A stretch of DNA of 47,357 nucleotides, taken from Comamonadaceae bacterium (GTDB lineage Bacteria > Pseudomonadota > Gammaproteobacteria > Burkholderiales > Burkholderiaceae_C). Made by a program: the position numbers and the translations under genes. How positions within the stretch are numbered: the first letter of the stretch is position 1; each line of letters begins with the position of its first letter. The DNA is taken from contig JAUMYU010000010.1 in NCBI GenBank assembly GCA_030528485.1, positions 1 through 47,357 on the forward strand. The letters are read 5' to 3'. Of the stretch, positions 1-8,988 are shown one piece after another. The notes under the pieces are model-generated. The model did no database searches. It saw nothing but the letters and a program-made list of their open reading frames with translations, and had not been told where the DNA came from.

Positions 1-2
1 AC

Positions 3-86
3 GTGCGCCTGGCGCAGGAGCGTTTTCCGAAAATCACCTTCCACCCGCTGCGCGAACATGCCGGGCTGGAATTGCAGGGCATGTGA
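3..86 (+). CDS. 3' end of an unidentified gene (partial)
   Basis: An open frame runs from the left edge to a TGA at 84-86 and encodes the last 27 residues of a protein, ending in HAGLELQGM. Only the C-terminus is present, so the family cannot be named. It reads in the same direction as the three glycosyltransferase-like genes and ends 29 bases before the first of them, so it may belong to the same transcription unit. Codon use is GC-rich, unlike the start of the next gene. Reality of the frame is inferred from its position and direction only. Confidence 0.45.
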   Translation: MRLAQERFPKITFHPLREHAGLELQGM

Positions 87-115
87 AGATTCAACTCTGA
101 CAACGGAGCGGCCCC

Positions 116-2044
116 ATGCAAACCCGTCCTGCAATAGAAAAAATGGAAAACATGGCCTATTGGCATTGGATTTTTGGGCGGCTGTCCCCGTTTCTATGGC
201 CGCTGCTGGCGTGCCTTGTGGGGTGGCGGCAATTGTCGCAACATATGGACGCTGCCATTCAGTACGACGCGCAGCACACCTATTTGCCCTATGCCCAGCG
301 ATTCTTGAACGAGGGCTGGTCGTTTCTGCTCACCCCGGAAAGCTATCAGGTCGTGCCATTGGCTTATTTATGGCTGGCCGTCTGGCAGGCAGAAACGCAA
401 TGGATTCGTTTCGCTAATTGTGGTTTATGGGTTTGTTGCGTCTTTTTTCTATGGTCCAGCGCCCGAAAATTGGGTGGCGAACGTGCGGGCATAGTGGCCC
501 TGGCGCTATGGCTGGTTAATCCGGAAATCCATCGCTATTTCCCCAGCGAATTGACCGAGCCGATTTTCCTGTTTGGCTTGTTGTGCTGGACTTGGAGCAT
601 GCTGGGACTGATACAAAGGCCTAACCGCTGGCTGATTGGTGCGGCCGCCCTGGGGCTGTGCATCACCTTGCTTTCGCGGCCTGTATTGCAATTGGTGGCC
701 CCATTGGGTTTATTGGTTTGCGTGTTTTTTTTATGCTGGACCAAATTCAAAAAACGCCAATACGCTTGGGTGCCTTCTGTCAAAGCCATTGCCTGGAGTT
801 TGGCGCTGGGCATGCTGATTCCGGTGGCACTGGTTATCAAAAATATCTTGGTTTTCGGGCTGTGGGGGCTTGGCACGGGGGCGGGCTCCGGTATTTATCT
901 GGGCACACATATTCTTTTTCAGGGGGCTGAACCCATTTATCTGGGCTTCAATTTCGATAATGTTCTCTATACCCGGGAAGATTTTAATCATTTGGGAATA
1001 GAAGAAGACGCTGCTGGCCGCCTGGTGGCCATGTGGCAATTGGCCTCCATGCCATTGGGCGATGCGCTGGCGTTTTTATCGCGCAAACTGTGGTGGTGGC
1101 TGGCGCACCACCCCGCCGTCTTGCTGCATGAAGGCGCTTTCATCCGCCAATTGCGTTTGCTGGAAATCGGCATGGTGTTATGGGCGCTGGGGATCATGGC
1201 CTACACCTATGCACGCGGCGGCAAGCAAGCCCTGACGCAGCGCCTGCTGGGCCACCCTTTGTCCATGCGTTTGGTGGGGGCGGCATTCCTGCTGCTGATG
1301 TTTTTGGGGCTGCTGGCCCAATTGTTGCCCATTCTCTACAACAGCCGCTACAGCACCACCTTGTTAGGGCCGTGGCTGATACTGCTGGCTGCCTGGGCCT
1401 TCTCGATCATGACGGCTCCGCTGCGCACATCCTGGCGCTGGCGTATCTGGGCGCTGCGGGCGCGCTCGCCGCATGGCATCGCGCCCTTGCTGCTGGTTGC
1501 GGCAGCGCCCGTCGCCCTTGCCTCCGCAGCCTATAACTACGCCAAAAAACATGATGTGCTGGCCATCGACCAGCCCGGCCCCACCCGCACCGTGCGCGCC
1601 GTGCCTACCGCCCCCGTTGCCGCCCTGAACCTGACCCTGGTAGGCGAAAACCGCTGGGTCACGACCGGGCCCGTGGCCGTGCTGACGCAGGAATTCACCG
1701 CTGAGGACGTTGCCGCGCTGGCCGCCAGCCCCGTCTACAACGCCTTGTGGCGGCTGGAGTGGGCCATCACACCCCAAGGCCGCGCTTGCAAGCCCGCTGA
1801 AGTGGCTTATCAGTTGCACGACGGCACGATTCGTGAAAGCTTTGCGCTGCCGCTGCGCGACTACGGGCAGCGCACGACGGCCTATGTGCATGCCAACCGC
1901 AGCCTGCGCCCCGATGTGCCCGGGCGTTTACGCCTCGTGCTGCACTGTCCGGTGGGCAGCGAAATCGAATGGTTTGGCACAGTTTTGCTGGAGAGCACTT
2001 ATTCGCAGGAATGGACTCGGCGTTTTGAGGCCAGGCAAAATTGA
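116..2044 (+). CDS. GT-C-type membrane glycosyltransferase, paralogue 1
   Basis: A 642-residue polytopic membrane protein with many hydrophobic segments to about residue 480 and a soluble C-terminal part of about 150 residues. The first loop carries YDAQHTYLPYAQ, which resembles the catalytic-Asp loop of GT-C (ArnT/PMT-like) lipid-linked sugar transferases. It shares with the next two genes the motifs LTEPIFLFG, SRPVLQ, GTGAGSGIYLG and QLLPILYNSRY. The C-terminal part has two Cys conserved in all three paralogues (RACKP and LHCPVG), a possible periplasmic disulfide. ATG at 116 is preceded by GGAG at a good distance. The first two thirds are richer in AT than the last third. Role inferred: transfer of a polyprenyl-linked sugar to a surface glycan. 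Donor and acceptor are unknown. Confidence 0.7.
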   Translation: MQTRPAIEKMENMAYWHWIFGRLSPFLWPLLACLVGWRQLSQHMDAAIQYDAQHTYLPYAQRFLNEGWSFLLTPESYQVVPLAYLWLAVWQAETQWIRFANCGLWVCCVFFLWSSARKLGGERAGIVALALWLVNPEIHRYFPSELTEPIFLFGLLCWTWSMLGLIQRPNRWLIGAAALGLCITLLSRPVLQLVAPLGLLVCVFFLCWTKFKKRQYAWVPSVKAIAWSLALGMLIPVALVIKNILVFGLWGLGTGAGSGIYLGTHILFQGAEPIYLGFNFDNVLYTREDFNHLGIEEDAAGRLVAMWQLASMPLGDALAFLSRKLWWWLAHHPAVLLHEGAFIRQLRLLEIGMVLWALGIMAYTYARGGKQALTQRLLGHPLSMRLVGAAFLLLMFLGLLAQLLPILYNSRYSTTLLGPWLILLAAWAFSIMTAPLRTSWRWRIWALRARSPHGIAPLLLVAAAPVALASAAYNYAKKHDVLAIDQPGPTRTVRAVPTAPVAALNLTLVGENRWVTTGPVAVLTQEFTAEDVAALAASPVYNALWRLEWAITPQGRACKPAEVAYQLHDGTIRESFALPLRDYGQRTTAYVHANRSLRPDVPGRLRLVLHCPVGSEIEWFGTVLLESTYSQEWTRRFEARQN

Positions 2045-2076
2045 AAAGGGTGTGCGCGTTTTTTTGAGAGGGTCGT

Positions 2077-4080
2077 ATGGCTTCCGGATGGGTTGATGGG
2101 CTTCCAGAAAAAAGCAAGTTGCATTTTGTTGTGTCGGCTTGCTGGATGGCGTGGGTTCTCGCGGTTGCGCTGCGAAAGGTCATTCATTTTTTCCCTGCGC
2201 CGGATGCAGAATTGAATGGCGACGCCTATTGGATTTATCTGCCCAATGCACGCGCATTTCTTGCTGATCCGTGGGGGTTTTTGACGACAGATGTGGCCAG
2301 TCTTTATGTCGCGCCATTGAGCTATGTGTGGCCCGCCATTTGGAGGGCGGATGCGGCGGTGATTCAGGTAGCCAATAGCGCACTTTATTTGCTGTCCATC
2401 GTTTTCATGTGGCGTTTGGCCATGCGGCTGGGCGGTTTGGTGGCCGCAATGGTGGCCACCGCTTTGCTGGCACAGTTTCCCGATCTGGCGAGCTACGTTC
2501 CGCAAGTGCTGACCGAGCCCCTTTACATGTTCGGCCTGTTGCTGTTTGTCACAAGCTTTGTCGAGTATGTATATGCTTCCCGTTGGCGCATGGCGTGGCT
2601 TTTTTCCGCGGCCTTCGGACTTGCTGTCACGTTGCTGGTGCGCCCCGTATGGCAGATTTACACCCTTCTTGCCTTTATTGGAGTGGTTGGTCTGCTGGCC
2701 TTATACCGTCTCAAACCACATTGGCGTACGGGCTGTGGCGCCATAGTCAATCGGGAAATCGCTTGGGCGTTGGCATTTGCCTTATTTTTTCCTGTCGCGA
2801 TAGTGGTTAAAAACGGGGTGAGCTTTGATTATTGGGGGATTAGCACTGGAGCTGGCTCCGGCCTGTTTTATGGAGTCAGCCCTTTTAAGATGGGCGTGGA
2901 GCCTGTTTACGGCGGCTTTTCATACGATGCGGGTCTGGTGTCAAGCATGGCCGCGCCTGTTAGCGAAGGTATGCCGTTGCGTATCCAGGCCGATCAGGCA
3001 CAGTCACGAGCAGCGTTTGGCATCGTTCAATCCACCACTTTGCAAGACAACCTGGCTTTTTTCTGGTTCAAGTTGAAAGCCTGGCTGTTGTATGGCGTGG
3101 AAGATCTGGTTTTTCAGAGCAAATTGCATCGGTATCGTATTTTTGAATGGCTGGCTATTTTCTGTGGAGTTATTTCTCTGGTTCACCGTCGTTGGGTTTC
3201 TGGGGAGAGGGCATGGAGCACTGCACAAAAGCCTGTCGAGGAATATGGCCTTGATGCACGACAAGCCGGGTTATTCGCCTTCATTTTGTTGATGGCTTTG
3301 GCAATGGCGGTACAACTGATTCCTGTGCTGTACAACACGCGCTACAACACCTTCCTCATGGATTTGCTGTTGATGCCCCTTGCAGGCGTTGGCGTTGCTA
3401 TTGTGGCTGATGCATTGAGCGTCCAATCAGGGGCGCGCTGGCGCAGGATTGTGCAGATCCCCGTGGCGTTTCTGGTTGCGAGCTTGTTGATGATGGTGGC
3501 AAAGGCGGTTACGCAATCAGCAGTTCAGCACGCTTCCTGGTCCATGGATCCTCTGCGTCCTGGCCCCTCCACACTTGTATTGGGGCGTGAGCACATGGGA
3601 AAGGCCAGCATGTCGCATGCGAGACGTACCGCTGACGAGATGTGGGAGCTTTCAGGCGAAACGCAGAGCGCCCTGTCCGTGCCGTTTACGTTGGAGCAGC
3701 CGCTAGATTTTCTGGATGCCATTTGGCGTTTCAAGCTGACGATCACTCCGCCCCGGGAAGATAGACGGTGCCAAAAAATCCATGTTGCCGTGGATGCGCC
3801 TTCACCCGATACAGGTTGGTACGTCCCGCAACCCATTTTCCACGCAGTGCTGGACGGTTTGCCCCATGTATATGCCATCCGGGGCAATGGCCGCTTGCGC
3901 CCTGCGGCTTCAGGACATTTGCATTTGATATTCCATTGCCCTGCGGGCACCGTCGTGCGCTGGCACGGTGCGCAATTATTGCGCTCTACCATGGCCGAAG
4001 CGGCTCGTGCATGGGTGATGGAGGGTATCCCCATTCAACCGTATCGAGCAGACGATATTGGATACGAAAACGGTCGGTAA
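2077..4080 (+). CDS. GT-C-type membrane glycosyltransferase, paralogue 2
   Basis: A 667-residue paralogue of its neighbours and the most divergent of the three. It keeps the loop GDAYWIYLPNAR, then LTEPLYMFG, VRPVWQ, STGAGSGLFYG and QLIPVLYNTRYN. The C-terminal soluble part keeps the Cys pair (RRCQK and FHCPAG). Many transmembrane segments precede that domain. ATG at 2077 has a GAGAGG ribosome site shortly upstream and starts 32 bases after the previous stop, so the genes are probably co-transcribed. Codon use is AT-richer than the window average. A GT-C fold and periplasmic active site follow from family knowledge; substrate is not visible. It could also be a non-catalytic homologue. Confidence 0.7.
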   Translation: MASGWVDGLPEKSKLHFVVSACWMAWVLAVALRKVIHFFPAPDAELNGDAYWIYLPNARAFLADPWGFLTTDVASLYVAPLSYVWPAIWRADAAVIQVANSALYLLSIVFMWRLAMRLGGLVAAMVATALLAQFPDLASYVPQVLTEPLYMFGLLLFVTSFVEYVYASRWRMAWLFSAAFGLAVTLLVRPVWQIYTLLAFIGVVGLLALYRLKPHWRTGCGAIVNREIAWALAFALFFPVAIVVKNGVSFDYWGISTGAGSGLFYGVSPFKMGVEPVYGGFSYDAGLVSSMAAPVSEGMPLRIQADQAQSRAAFGIVQSTTLQDNLAFFWFKLKAWLLYGVEDLVFQSKLHRYRIFEWLAIFCGVISLVHRRWVSGERAWSTAQKPVEEYGLDARQAGLFAFILLMALAMAVQLIPVLYNTRYNTFLMDLLLMPLAGVGVAIVADALSVQSGARWRRIVQIPVAFLVASLLMMVAKAVTQSAVQHASWSMDPLRPGPSTLVLGREHMGKASMSHARRTADEMWELSGETQSALSVPFTLEQPLDFLDAIWRFKLTITPPREDRRCQKIHVAVDAPSPDTGWYVPQPIFHAVLDGLPHVYAIRGNGRLRPAASGHLHLIFHCPAGTVVRWHGAQLLRSTMAEAARAWVMEGIPIQPYRADDIGYENGR

Positions 4081-4151
4081 ACATGAAATTTGATGAAGTT
4101 CAGGGTGCTTTGAATAGATTGTGATCGTTTATTATTTCGATGTAGGTGGCT

Positions 4152-6131
4152 ATGAAAAAATATGGAAATTTAATTATTTCCTGGCTGTGCCCTGTTTATT
4201 TTATCGTTTTTGGATTTGTTGGTATTAAAAACGGGCTGCATGGGCCTATTCACCCCGATGCTGAACACGTCTATCTGCCGGCAGCGCAGGCATGGATTGA
4301 GCAGGGGTGGAGTTTCTTTTTTTCACCTGAAAGTTACCGCGTCGTTCCACTTGCCTACCTTTGGCCTGCACTTTGGGGCGCGGATCCTGTGAGCATTCGT
4401 CTGGCCAATGTCGGGCTGTGGGCGGGATGTGTGGTTTTTATATGGTGTACATGTCGGAATATGTGGGGGTATTTGGCGGGGTTTGTTGCATTAGCGATCT
4501 TTGCCACTCATCCGTTGATCTTGGGATATTTCTCGACGGAGCTGACAGAGCCAATTTTTCTTTTCGGGATTTTTGGATGGATTTATTCTGTGTTCCGAAT
4601 GATTGGCAGTGAAAAATCTATTGATTGGATCGCGGTTGGAATTGGCGCCGCAAGCTTGTGTGTGACGCTGCTTTCCCGGCCTGTGCTGCAAATCGTTGCG
4701 CCGGGTATTTTTTTGCTGGCTCTGTTGTTTTATGTTGTTTGCGGATATTCAAAAAACGAAAGCAATGGTGTGGAAGAAAACGGCGCGCGTTGTATTTATT
4801 TTCAGTTGGCTGTTAGCACGGGGATGGGCTTGCTGATTCCCATCGCTCTTGTTCTGAAGAACGGATTTGTTTTTGGGCTTTGGGGATTGGGGACGGGAGC
4901 GGGCACCGGTCTATACCTCGGGACCAACCCTTTGTTTCAGGGGGCAGAGCCGGCTTTTTTGGGGCTTGATTACGACGTCAATATCCTGGCTCGCATCTTG
5001 ACGGGTGACGGTGATCATCTTGCTTTGGCGGGGGATCGTGCTGCAAGGGAAGCCGCCATGTGGCAAATCTCCAGGATGCCTTTCATGGAGGGTTTTTTAT
5101 TCTTCGCAAAAAAATTCTGGTGGTGGATGGTCCATCATCCGGCGCAAATGGGAAGCGGCGGCGTTCTCAGGAAAATACGCTTCATTGAATGGGCGATTGT
5201 CTTGATTTATTCCGTTGTTGTTCTGAAGGCTGTTGTAGCAGGGGCGAGAAAAGGGATGGCGGATAGAGCAATGGATTTGAAAAATGCTCTGTTTTCTGCT
5301 TTTCTTTTGTGCATGCTGATGGTCATGCTGGCTCAGTTGCTGCCTATTTTGTACAACAATCGTTATGGCGCGGCCCTTCTCGATCCGTGGATCATTTTGC
5401 TGACATCTTTCGGTGTGGCATGGTTCGCGAAAACCGTTCGGCTGAGGGTTCGGATCAGAAAGAATAGCTGGGCTGTTTCGCTGCGATCCGGAATCGGAAA
5501 TTCCACTGGCTGGTTTGTTTTTTCTATCCTCTTTGTGTTATTGGCGGTTGTGGCGGGGAATTATTTTTCAAGGAGGCCGGAAAAGATCCAGATCAATCCG
5601 CTATCCATGGGTAGTAAAAAAACGATTTTTGAAATCATGGATGTCAGCCGGGCGAGTGGTCAGAAAATGCAGGAGCAAGGTGAAGGACAATGGGTCAGCA
5701 CGGAACATGTTTCTGTCTTGCATATTGCGATTGACAAACAGCAGGTCGATGCGATTGCACAAGCCAACCCTTTCAATGCCGTATGGGAAAGCGATTTTTC
5801 CATTGCAGCGCCTGACGGAAGGTCATGCAAGAACGTGGAAGCGGCCTTGCGGTTGGAAAATGGCGAGGTTGTCCAACCACACAATACACGGCCACTCATT
5901 CTTGCAGTACGCGCCGATGGTGTTCCGCAAAAAATCGTGTTTCATGCCAATCACGAAATGCGCCCGCAAGCCATCGCCAGCTTGCGTGTTGTGTTTCACT
6001 GTCCTGCAGGAACTCGTATTAGATGGGGCGGAACCCGGTTTGTTGAAAGCCGTCACATACACGATGCAATAAAACAGCTCGGAGACCGGCCCATGCGTTC
6101 GCTCCCGGCGTCCCCTTCTTTTCTTGATTGA
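4152..6131 (+). CDS. GT-C-type membrane glycosyltransferase, paralogue 3
   Basis: A 659-residue paralogue closest in motifs to the first gene: PDAEHVYLPAAQ, LTEPIFLFG, SRPVLQ, GTGAGTGLYLG, QLLPILYNNRYG. The C-terminal soluble domain again has the Cys pair (GRSCKN and FHCPAG) and a shared ending of the type RxRWGGTRFVES. ATG at 4152 follows a close AGGTGG; an in-frame GTG lies at 4146. This is the most AT-rich gene of the window by eye, which suggests acquisition from elsewhere or low expression. It ends convergently with fnr. Membrane location is clear; the enzymatic role is inferred from the GT-C-like first loop. Confidence 0.7.
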   Translation: MKKYGNLIISWLCPVYFIVFGFVGIKNGLHGPIHPDAEHVYLPAAQAWIEQGWSFFFSPESYRVVPLAYLWPALWGADPVSIRLANVGLWAGCVVFIWCTCRNMWGYLAGFVALAIFATHPLILGYFSTELTEPIFLFGIFGWIYSVFRMIGSEKSIDWIAVGIGAASLCVTLLSRPVLQIVAPGIFLLALLFYVVCGYSKNESNGVEENGARCIYFQLAVSTGMGLLIPIALVLKNGFVFGLWGLGTGAGTGLYLGTNPLFQGAEPAFLGLDYDVNILARILTGDGDHLALAGDRAAREAAMWQISRMPFMEGFLFFAKKFWWWMVHHPAQMGSGGVLRKIRFIEWAIVLIYSVVVLKAVVAGARKGMADRAMDLKNALFSAFLLCMLMVMLAQLLPILYNNRYGAALLDPWIILLTSFGVAWFAKTVRLRVRIRKNSWAVSLRSGIGNSTGWFVFSILFVLLAVVAGNYFSRRPEKIQINPLSMGSKKTIFEIMDVSRASGQKMQEQGEGQWVSTEHVSVLHIAIDKQQVDAIAQANPFNAVWESDFSIAAPDGRSCKNVEAALRLENGEVVQPHNTRPLILAVRADGVPQKIVFHANHEMRPQAIASLRVVFHCPAGTRIRWGGTRFVESRHIHDAIKQLGDRPMRSLPASPSFLD

Positions 6132-6228
6132 ATGGGCTCAATGCACAAGACAAGCTGATTCAGCGCGAGGGGTTAACTACAGCCGGCCAGCACGCCAGCG
6201 GCAGGGGCCAAGGGGTTTAACCCATCCC

Positions 6229-6942
6229 TCACATCTGCGGCCTGGCCATGTCGCCTAGCCCTGCTGGGTTGGCGATGCGCACGTAGCGGCGATCCACTTC
6301 GATCAGGCCCATTTCCCCCAGCTTGCTGAAGGCGCGGCTGACGGTTTCGAGTTTGAGGCCCAGGTAGCTGCCTATTTCTTCGCGCGTCATGCGCAGCACG
6401 ACTTCGCTGGAAGAAAAGCCGCGCGCGCTCAGGCGCTGGGCGAGGTTGACGAGAAAGGCGGCCAGGCGCTCCTCGGCGCGCATGCTGCCCAGCAGTTGCA
6501 TGACGCCGTGCTCGCGCACGATTTCGCGGCTCATGATGCGCTGGATGTGGCGCGTGAGGGCGGGGATTTCGTGGCACAGGCTGTCCAGCCGCTCCATGGG
6601 CAGTACGCAGACTTCGGCGTTTTCCAGCGCGATGGCGTCGCAGCAGTGGCGTTCATCGACGATGCCGTCAAAGCCCAGGATTTCACCGGCCATTTGAAAG
6701 CCGAAAACCTGCTCGCGCCCGTATTCGTTGTGGATGCAGGTTTTGAATACGCCCGAGCGGATGGCGTACAGCGCCGTGAAGGGGGTGCCTTGGGTGAATA
6801 GCCATTGGCCGCGGCGCACGGTTTGGCGGTGGGAGACGATGCTGTCCACGCGCTGCATGTCTGCTTCGCTCAGACCGGTGGGCATGCAGAGGTCGCGCAG
6901 GTTGCAGTCTGAGCAAGCGACGTGGCGGGCGGCGCAATTCAT
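6229..6942 (-). CDS. fnr: FNR-type anaerobic transcription regulator
   Basis: A CRP/FNR-family regulator of 237 residues that senses oxygen through a 4Fe-4S cluster. The N-terminus has the CSDCNLRDLC cluster (C-x2-C-x5-C), and the fourth ligand appears in EVCVLP, as in E. coli FNR (MVCEIP). A cyclic-nucleotide-like barrel follows, then a helix-turn-helix ending in LETVSRAF, whose E-x2-SR residues read the TTGAT half site. ATG is at 6942; an in-frame TTG at 6948 has a better-spaced AAAGG upstream and could be the real start. It is divergent from hemN, and a perfect FNR box lies in the shared spacer, so it very probably activates hemN when oxygen is low. Confidence 0.95.
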   Translation of the reverse strand: MNCAARHVACSDCNLRDLCMPTGLSEADMQRVDSIVSHRQTVRRGQWLFTQGTPFTALYAIRSGVFKTCIHNEYGREQVFGFQMAGEILGFDGIVDERHCCDAIALENAEVCVLPMERLDSLCHEIPALTRHIQRIMSREIVREHGVMQLLGSMRAEERLAAFLVNLAQRLSARGFSSSEVVLRMTREEIGSYLGLKLETVSRAFSKLGEMGLIEVDRRYVRIANPAGLGDMARPQM

Positions 6943-7202
6943 GGGCAAATTGGAAGCCTTTACTTAACTTTCTGGGGACTGCGCGCGGTTGCGGCAGAGG
7001 CGAGTGCAGGCGCGCTGGGCAAACCATCTGCACGCGATGGGGCACGGATGGCGGAAGTTTTACAAAGCGTGCATGTTGGTAAAACTTGCTTGCATTATCG
7101 GCGCGAAATTTGTGCGGTTTGCGCAAAGCTTGATCGCCATCAACGCGGCTTGCGGCGCTTTGCGAGACAGTGGCGCGCTCATCTTTTTGCATTGGAATTG
7201 CC
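6943..7202. other. fnr-hemN divergent regulatory spacer
   Basis: A 260-bp spacer between two divergently read genes. It holds the FNR box at 7130-7143. No further gene or strong hairpin is visible. The box is about 60 bp from the hemN start and 188 bp from the fnr start, so it fits hemN activation better than fnr autoregulation. Confidence 0.6.
7130..7143 (+). promoter_or_regulatory. FNR/Anr binding box upstream of hemN
   Basis: The 14-mer TTGATCGCCATCAA matches the FNR consensus TTGAT-N4-ATCAA at every fixed position. If the activator sits at about -41.5 as in class II promoters, transcription of hemN would begin near 7178, leaving a leader of about 25 bases. The match is seen directly; the start site is inferred. 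Confidence 0.9.
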
Positions 7203-8699
7203 ATGTCCAGTTCCCCAGCCCATGCGGCGGCTTTGCCCGGTGGCGCGGCTTCGGGCGATGATGGGCCTGATATTGCGCTGCTCAAACGCTTTGACGTGCC
7301 AGGCCCGCGCTATACCTCCTACCCCACGGCCGACCGGTTTGTAGAGGCGTTTGGCCACGCGGATGCGCTGGGCGCTTACGCCGTGCGCCGTAGTGTGGCC
7401 GCGCAGGCGGCGCGGCCGCTGTCGATGTATATCCACATCCCGTTTTGCGAGTCGCTGTGCTACTACTGCGCCTGCAACAAGATCATCACCCGCCACCATG
7501 AGAAGGCGGGGCCGTATCTGGATGATTTGGAGCGCGAGCTGGCGCTGGTGGCGGCGCAATTGGCGCCTGAATCAGCGCCTGAGTCGGCTGCTGAACCGCC
7601 CCCAAACGCGCCGCCCGCTGCGGCAGGGCTGCCCAAAGTGTCGCAACTGCACTTGGGCGGCGGCTCGCCCACGTTTCTCAGTGATGCGGAGCTGGCGCGG
7701 CTGATGCAGATGCTGCGCGCGCGGGTGCAGTTCACGCAGGCGGCGGAGCTGTCGATCGAGGTCGATCCGCGCACGGTGGATGCGCAGCGGTTGGCGCATT
7801 TGCGGGCGCTGGGGTTCAATCGATTGAGTTTTGGCGTGCAGGATTTCGATGCCGCCGTGCAAAAGGCGGTGCACCGCCAGCAATCGACCGAGGCCGTGTT
7901 TGCGCTGATGCAGGCGGCGCGCGCGCTGGGGTTTGAGTCCATCAACGTCGATCTGATTTACGGCCTGCCGCTGCAAAGCCAGGCCACGTTTGCACAAACC
8001 TTGCAAACGCTGGCCGATTTGCGGCCCGACCGCGTGGCGCTGTACGCCTACGCGCACCTGCCCGAGCGATTCAAGCCGCAGCGGCGCATCGACAGCTTCA
8101 AGCTGCCCAGTGCGGGCGAGAAGGTGGCCATGCAGGCGCAGGCGTTGCGGGCGTTGCGGCAAGTGGGGTATGTGGAGATCGGCATGGACCACTTCGCCTT
8201 GCCGCAGGACAGCCTGAGCATTGCGCGCCAAAACGGCCTGCTGCACCGCAATTTCCAGGGCTACAGCACCCAGGCCGATACCGATTTGATTGGCCTGGGC
8301 GTTTCGGCCATCAGCAAGATTGGCGCGGCCTACAGCCAGAACGTCAAGGACGTGCAGAGCTACCACTACGCGCTGGCGCAAGGCCATTTGCCGGTGGCGC
8401 GCGGCCTGGCGCTGGGCCGCGACGATTTGATGCGCCAGAGCATCATCATGGCCTTGATGTGCCAGGGCGTGCTGAGCATGGATGCGGTGGAGCAGGCCTG
8501 GCTGGTGGACTTCCCCGGCACGTTTGCCAGCGAACTGCAAACGCTGGCCCAATACCAGGATTGCGGCCTGGTGCGCCTGGGCCAGCGGCAAATTGAGGTC
8601 ACGCCCAAAGGCTGGCATTTCGTGCGTGCCATTGCCATGGTGTTCGACCGCTATTTGCAGGCCGATCAGCGCCGGGCGAAGTTTTCTCGCATTCTTTAG
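7203..8699 (+). CDS. hemN: oxygen-independent coproporphyrinogen III oxidase
   Basis: A radical-SAM enzyme that decarboxylates coproporphyrinogen III to protoporphyrinogen IX without oxygen, in cytoplasmic haem synthesis. The cluster motif HIPFCESLCYYCACN (C-x3-C-x2-C) lies near residues 82-89, followed by the GGGSPTFLS glycine motif. The C-terminal HemN domain is present, giving 498 residues, slightly longer than usual because of a Pro/Ala-rich insert near residues 120-145. ATG at 7203 is chosen over an in-frame GTG at 7170 because homologues begin close to the LLKRFDVPGPRYTSYPT motif. Upstream FNR box indicates anaerobic induction. A dispersed 3' repeat follows. Confidence 0.95.
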   Translation: MSSSPAHAAALPGGAASGDDGPDIALLKRFDVPGPRYTSYPTADRFVEAFGHADALGAYAVRRSVAAQAARPLSMYIHIPFCESLCYYCACNKIITRHHEKAGPYLDDLERELALVAAQLAPESAPESAAEPPPNAPPAAAGLPKVSQLHLGGGSPTFLSDAELARLMQMLRARVQFTQAAELSIEVDPRTVDAQRLAHLRALGFNRLSFGVQDFDAAVQKAVHRQQSTEAVFALMQAARALGFESINVDLIYGLPLQSQATFAQTLQTLADLRPDRVALYAYAHLPERFKPQRRIDSFKLPSAGEKVAMQAQALRALRQVGYVEIGMDHFALPQDSLSIARQNGLLHRNFQGYSTQADTDLIGLGVSAISKIGAAYSQNVKDVQSYHYALAQGHLPVARGLALGRDDLMRQSIIMALMCQGVLSMDAVEQAWLVDFPGTFASELQTLAQYQDCGLVRLGQRQIEVTPKGWHFVRAIAMVFDRYLQADQRRAKFSRIL

Positions 8700-8767
8700 T
8701 TGCCCGTTCACACAGCCATCGCCCATGGCGATCACCTTGCGCCCCAGTTTTTCCCTGCGTTTGTTAT

Positions 8768-8842
8768 TTATCGATCAAAGTAAAATAAAAATGATGTGAA
8801 TCATGCCGTAAATGGTATATTTTGTTTCTTATTGATCGATAA
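8768..8842 (+). repeat. dispersed 3'-end repeat, copy 1
   Basis: Copy 1 lies 69 bp after hemN. Its outer arms TTATCGATCAA and TTGATCGATAA pair perfectly over 11 bp although they differ from the family consensus. The inner hairpin ATCAT/ATGGT (one G-T pair) encloses GCCGTAA and is followed by a T-rich stretch. Orientation agrees with hemN. Confidence 0.75.
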
Positions 8843-8856
8843 AATAGCATGGCTTT

Positions 8857-8873
8857 CGTCCCGGTCGGGGACG
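8857..8873 (+). other. small hairpin in the nadC leader
   Basis: CGTCCC and GGGACG form a 6-bp stem around a 5-base loop between repeat copy 1 and nadC. No T-run follows, so it is not a terminator. A role in the leader is possible but not shown. Confidence 0.35.
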
Positions 8874-8988
8874 TGAGGCGAATGAATGGGGAAGTCACCG
8901 TGTTGGACATCCCTATTTATACTCAAAAAGAGCATAAAATGCGCCGCGCAATGTTTTTTCCATTGCCTTTTTGCTTTTTTTGATCTTT

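Noticed and set aside
4083-4124. 13-codon reading frame between paralogues 2 and 3
   Set aside because: Too short, no ribosome site, nothing to support it.
6132-6228. GGGTTAA/TTTAACCC inverted repeat between paralogue 3 and fnr
   Set aside because: Short, widely spaced and without a T-run; not convincing as a terminator.
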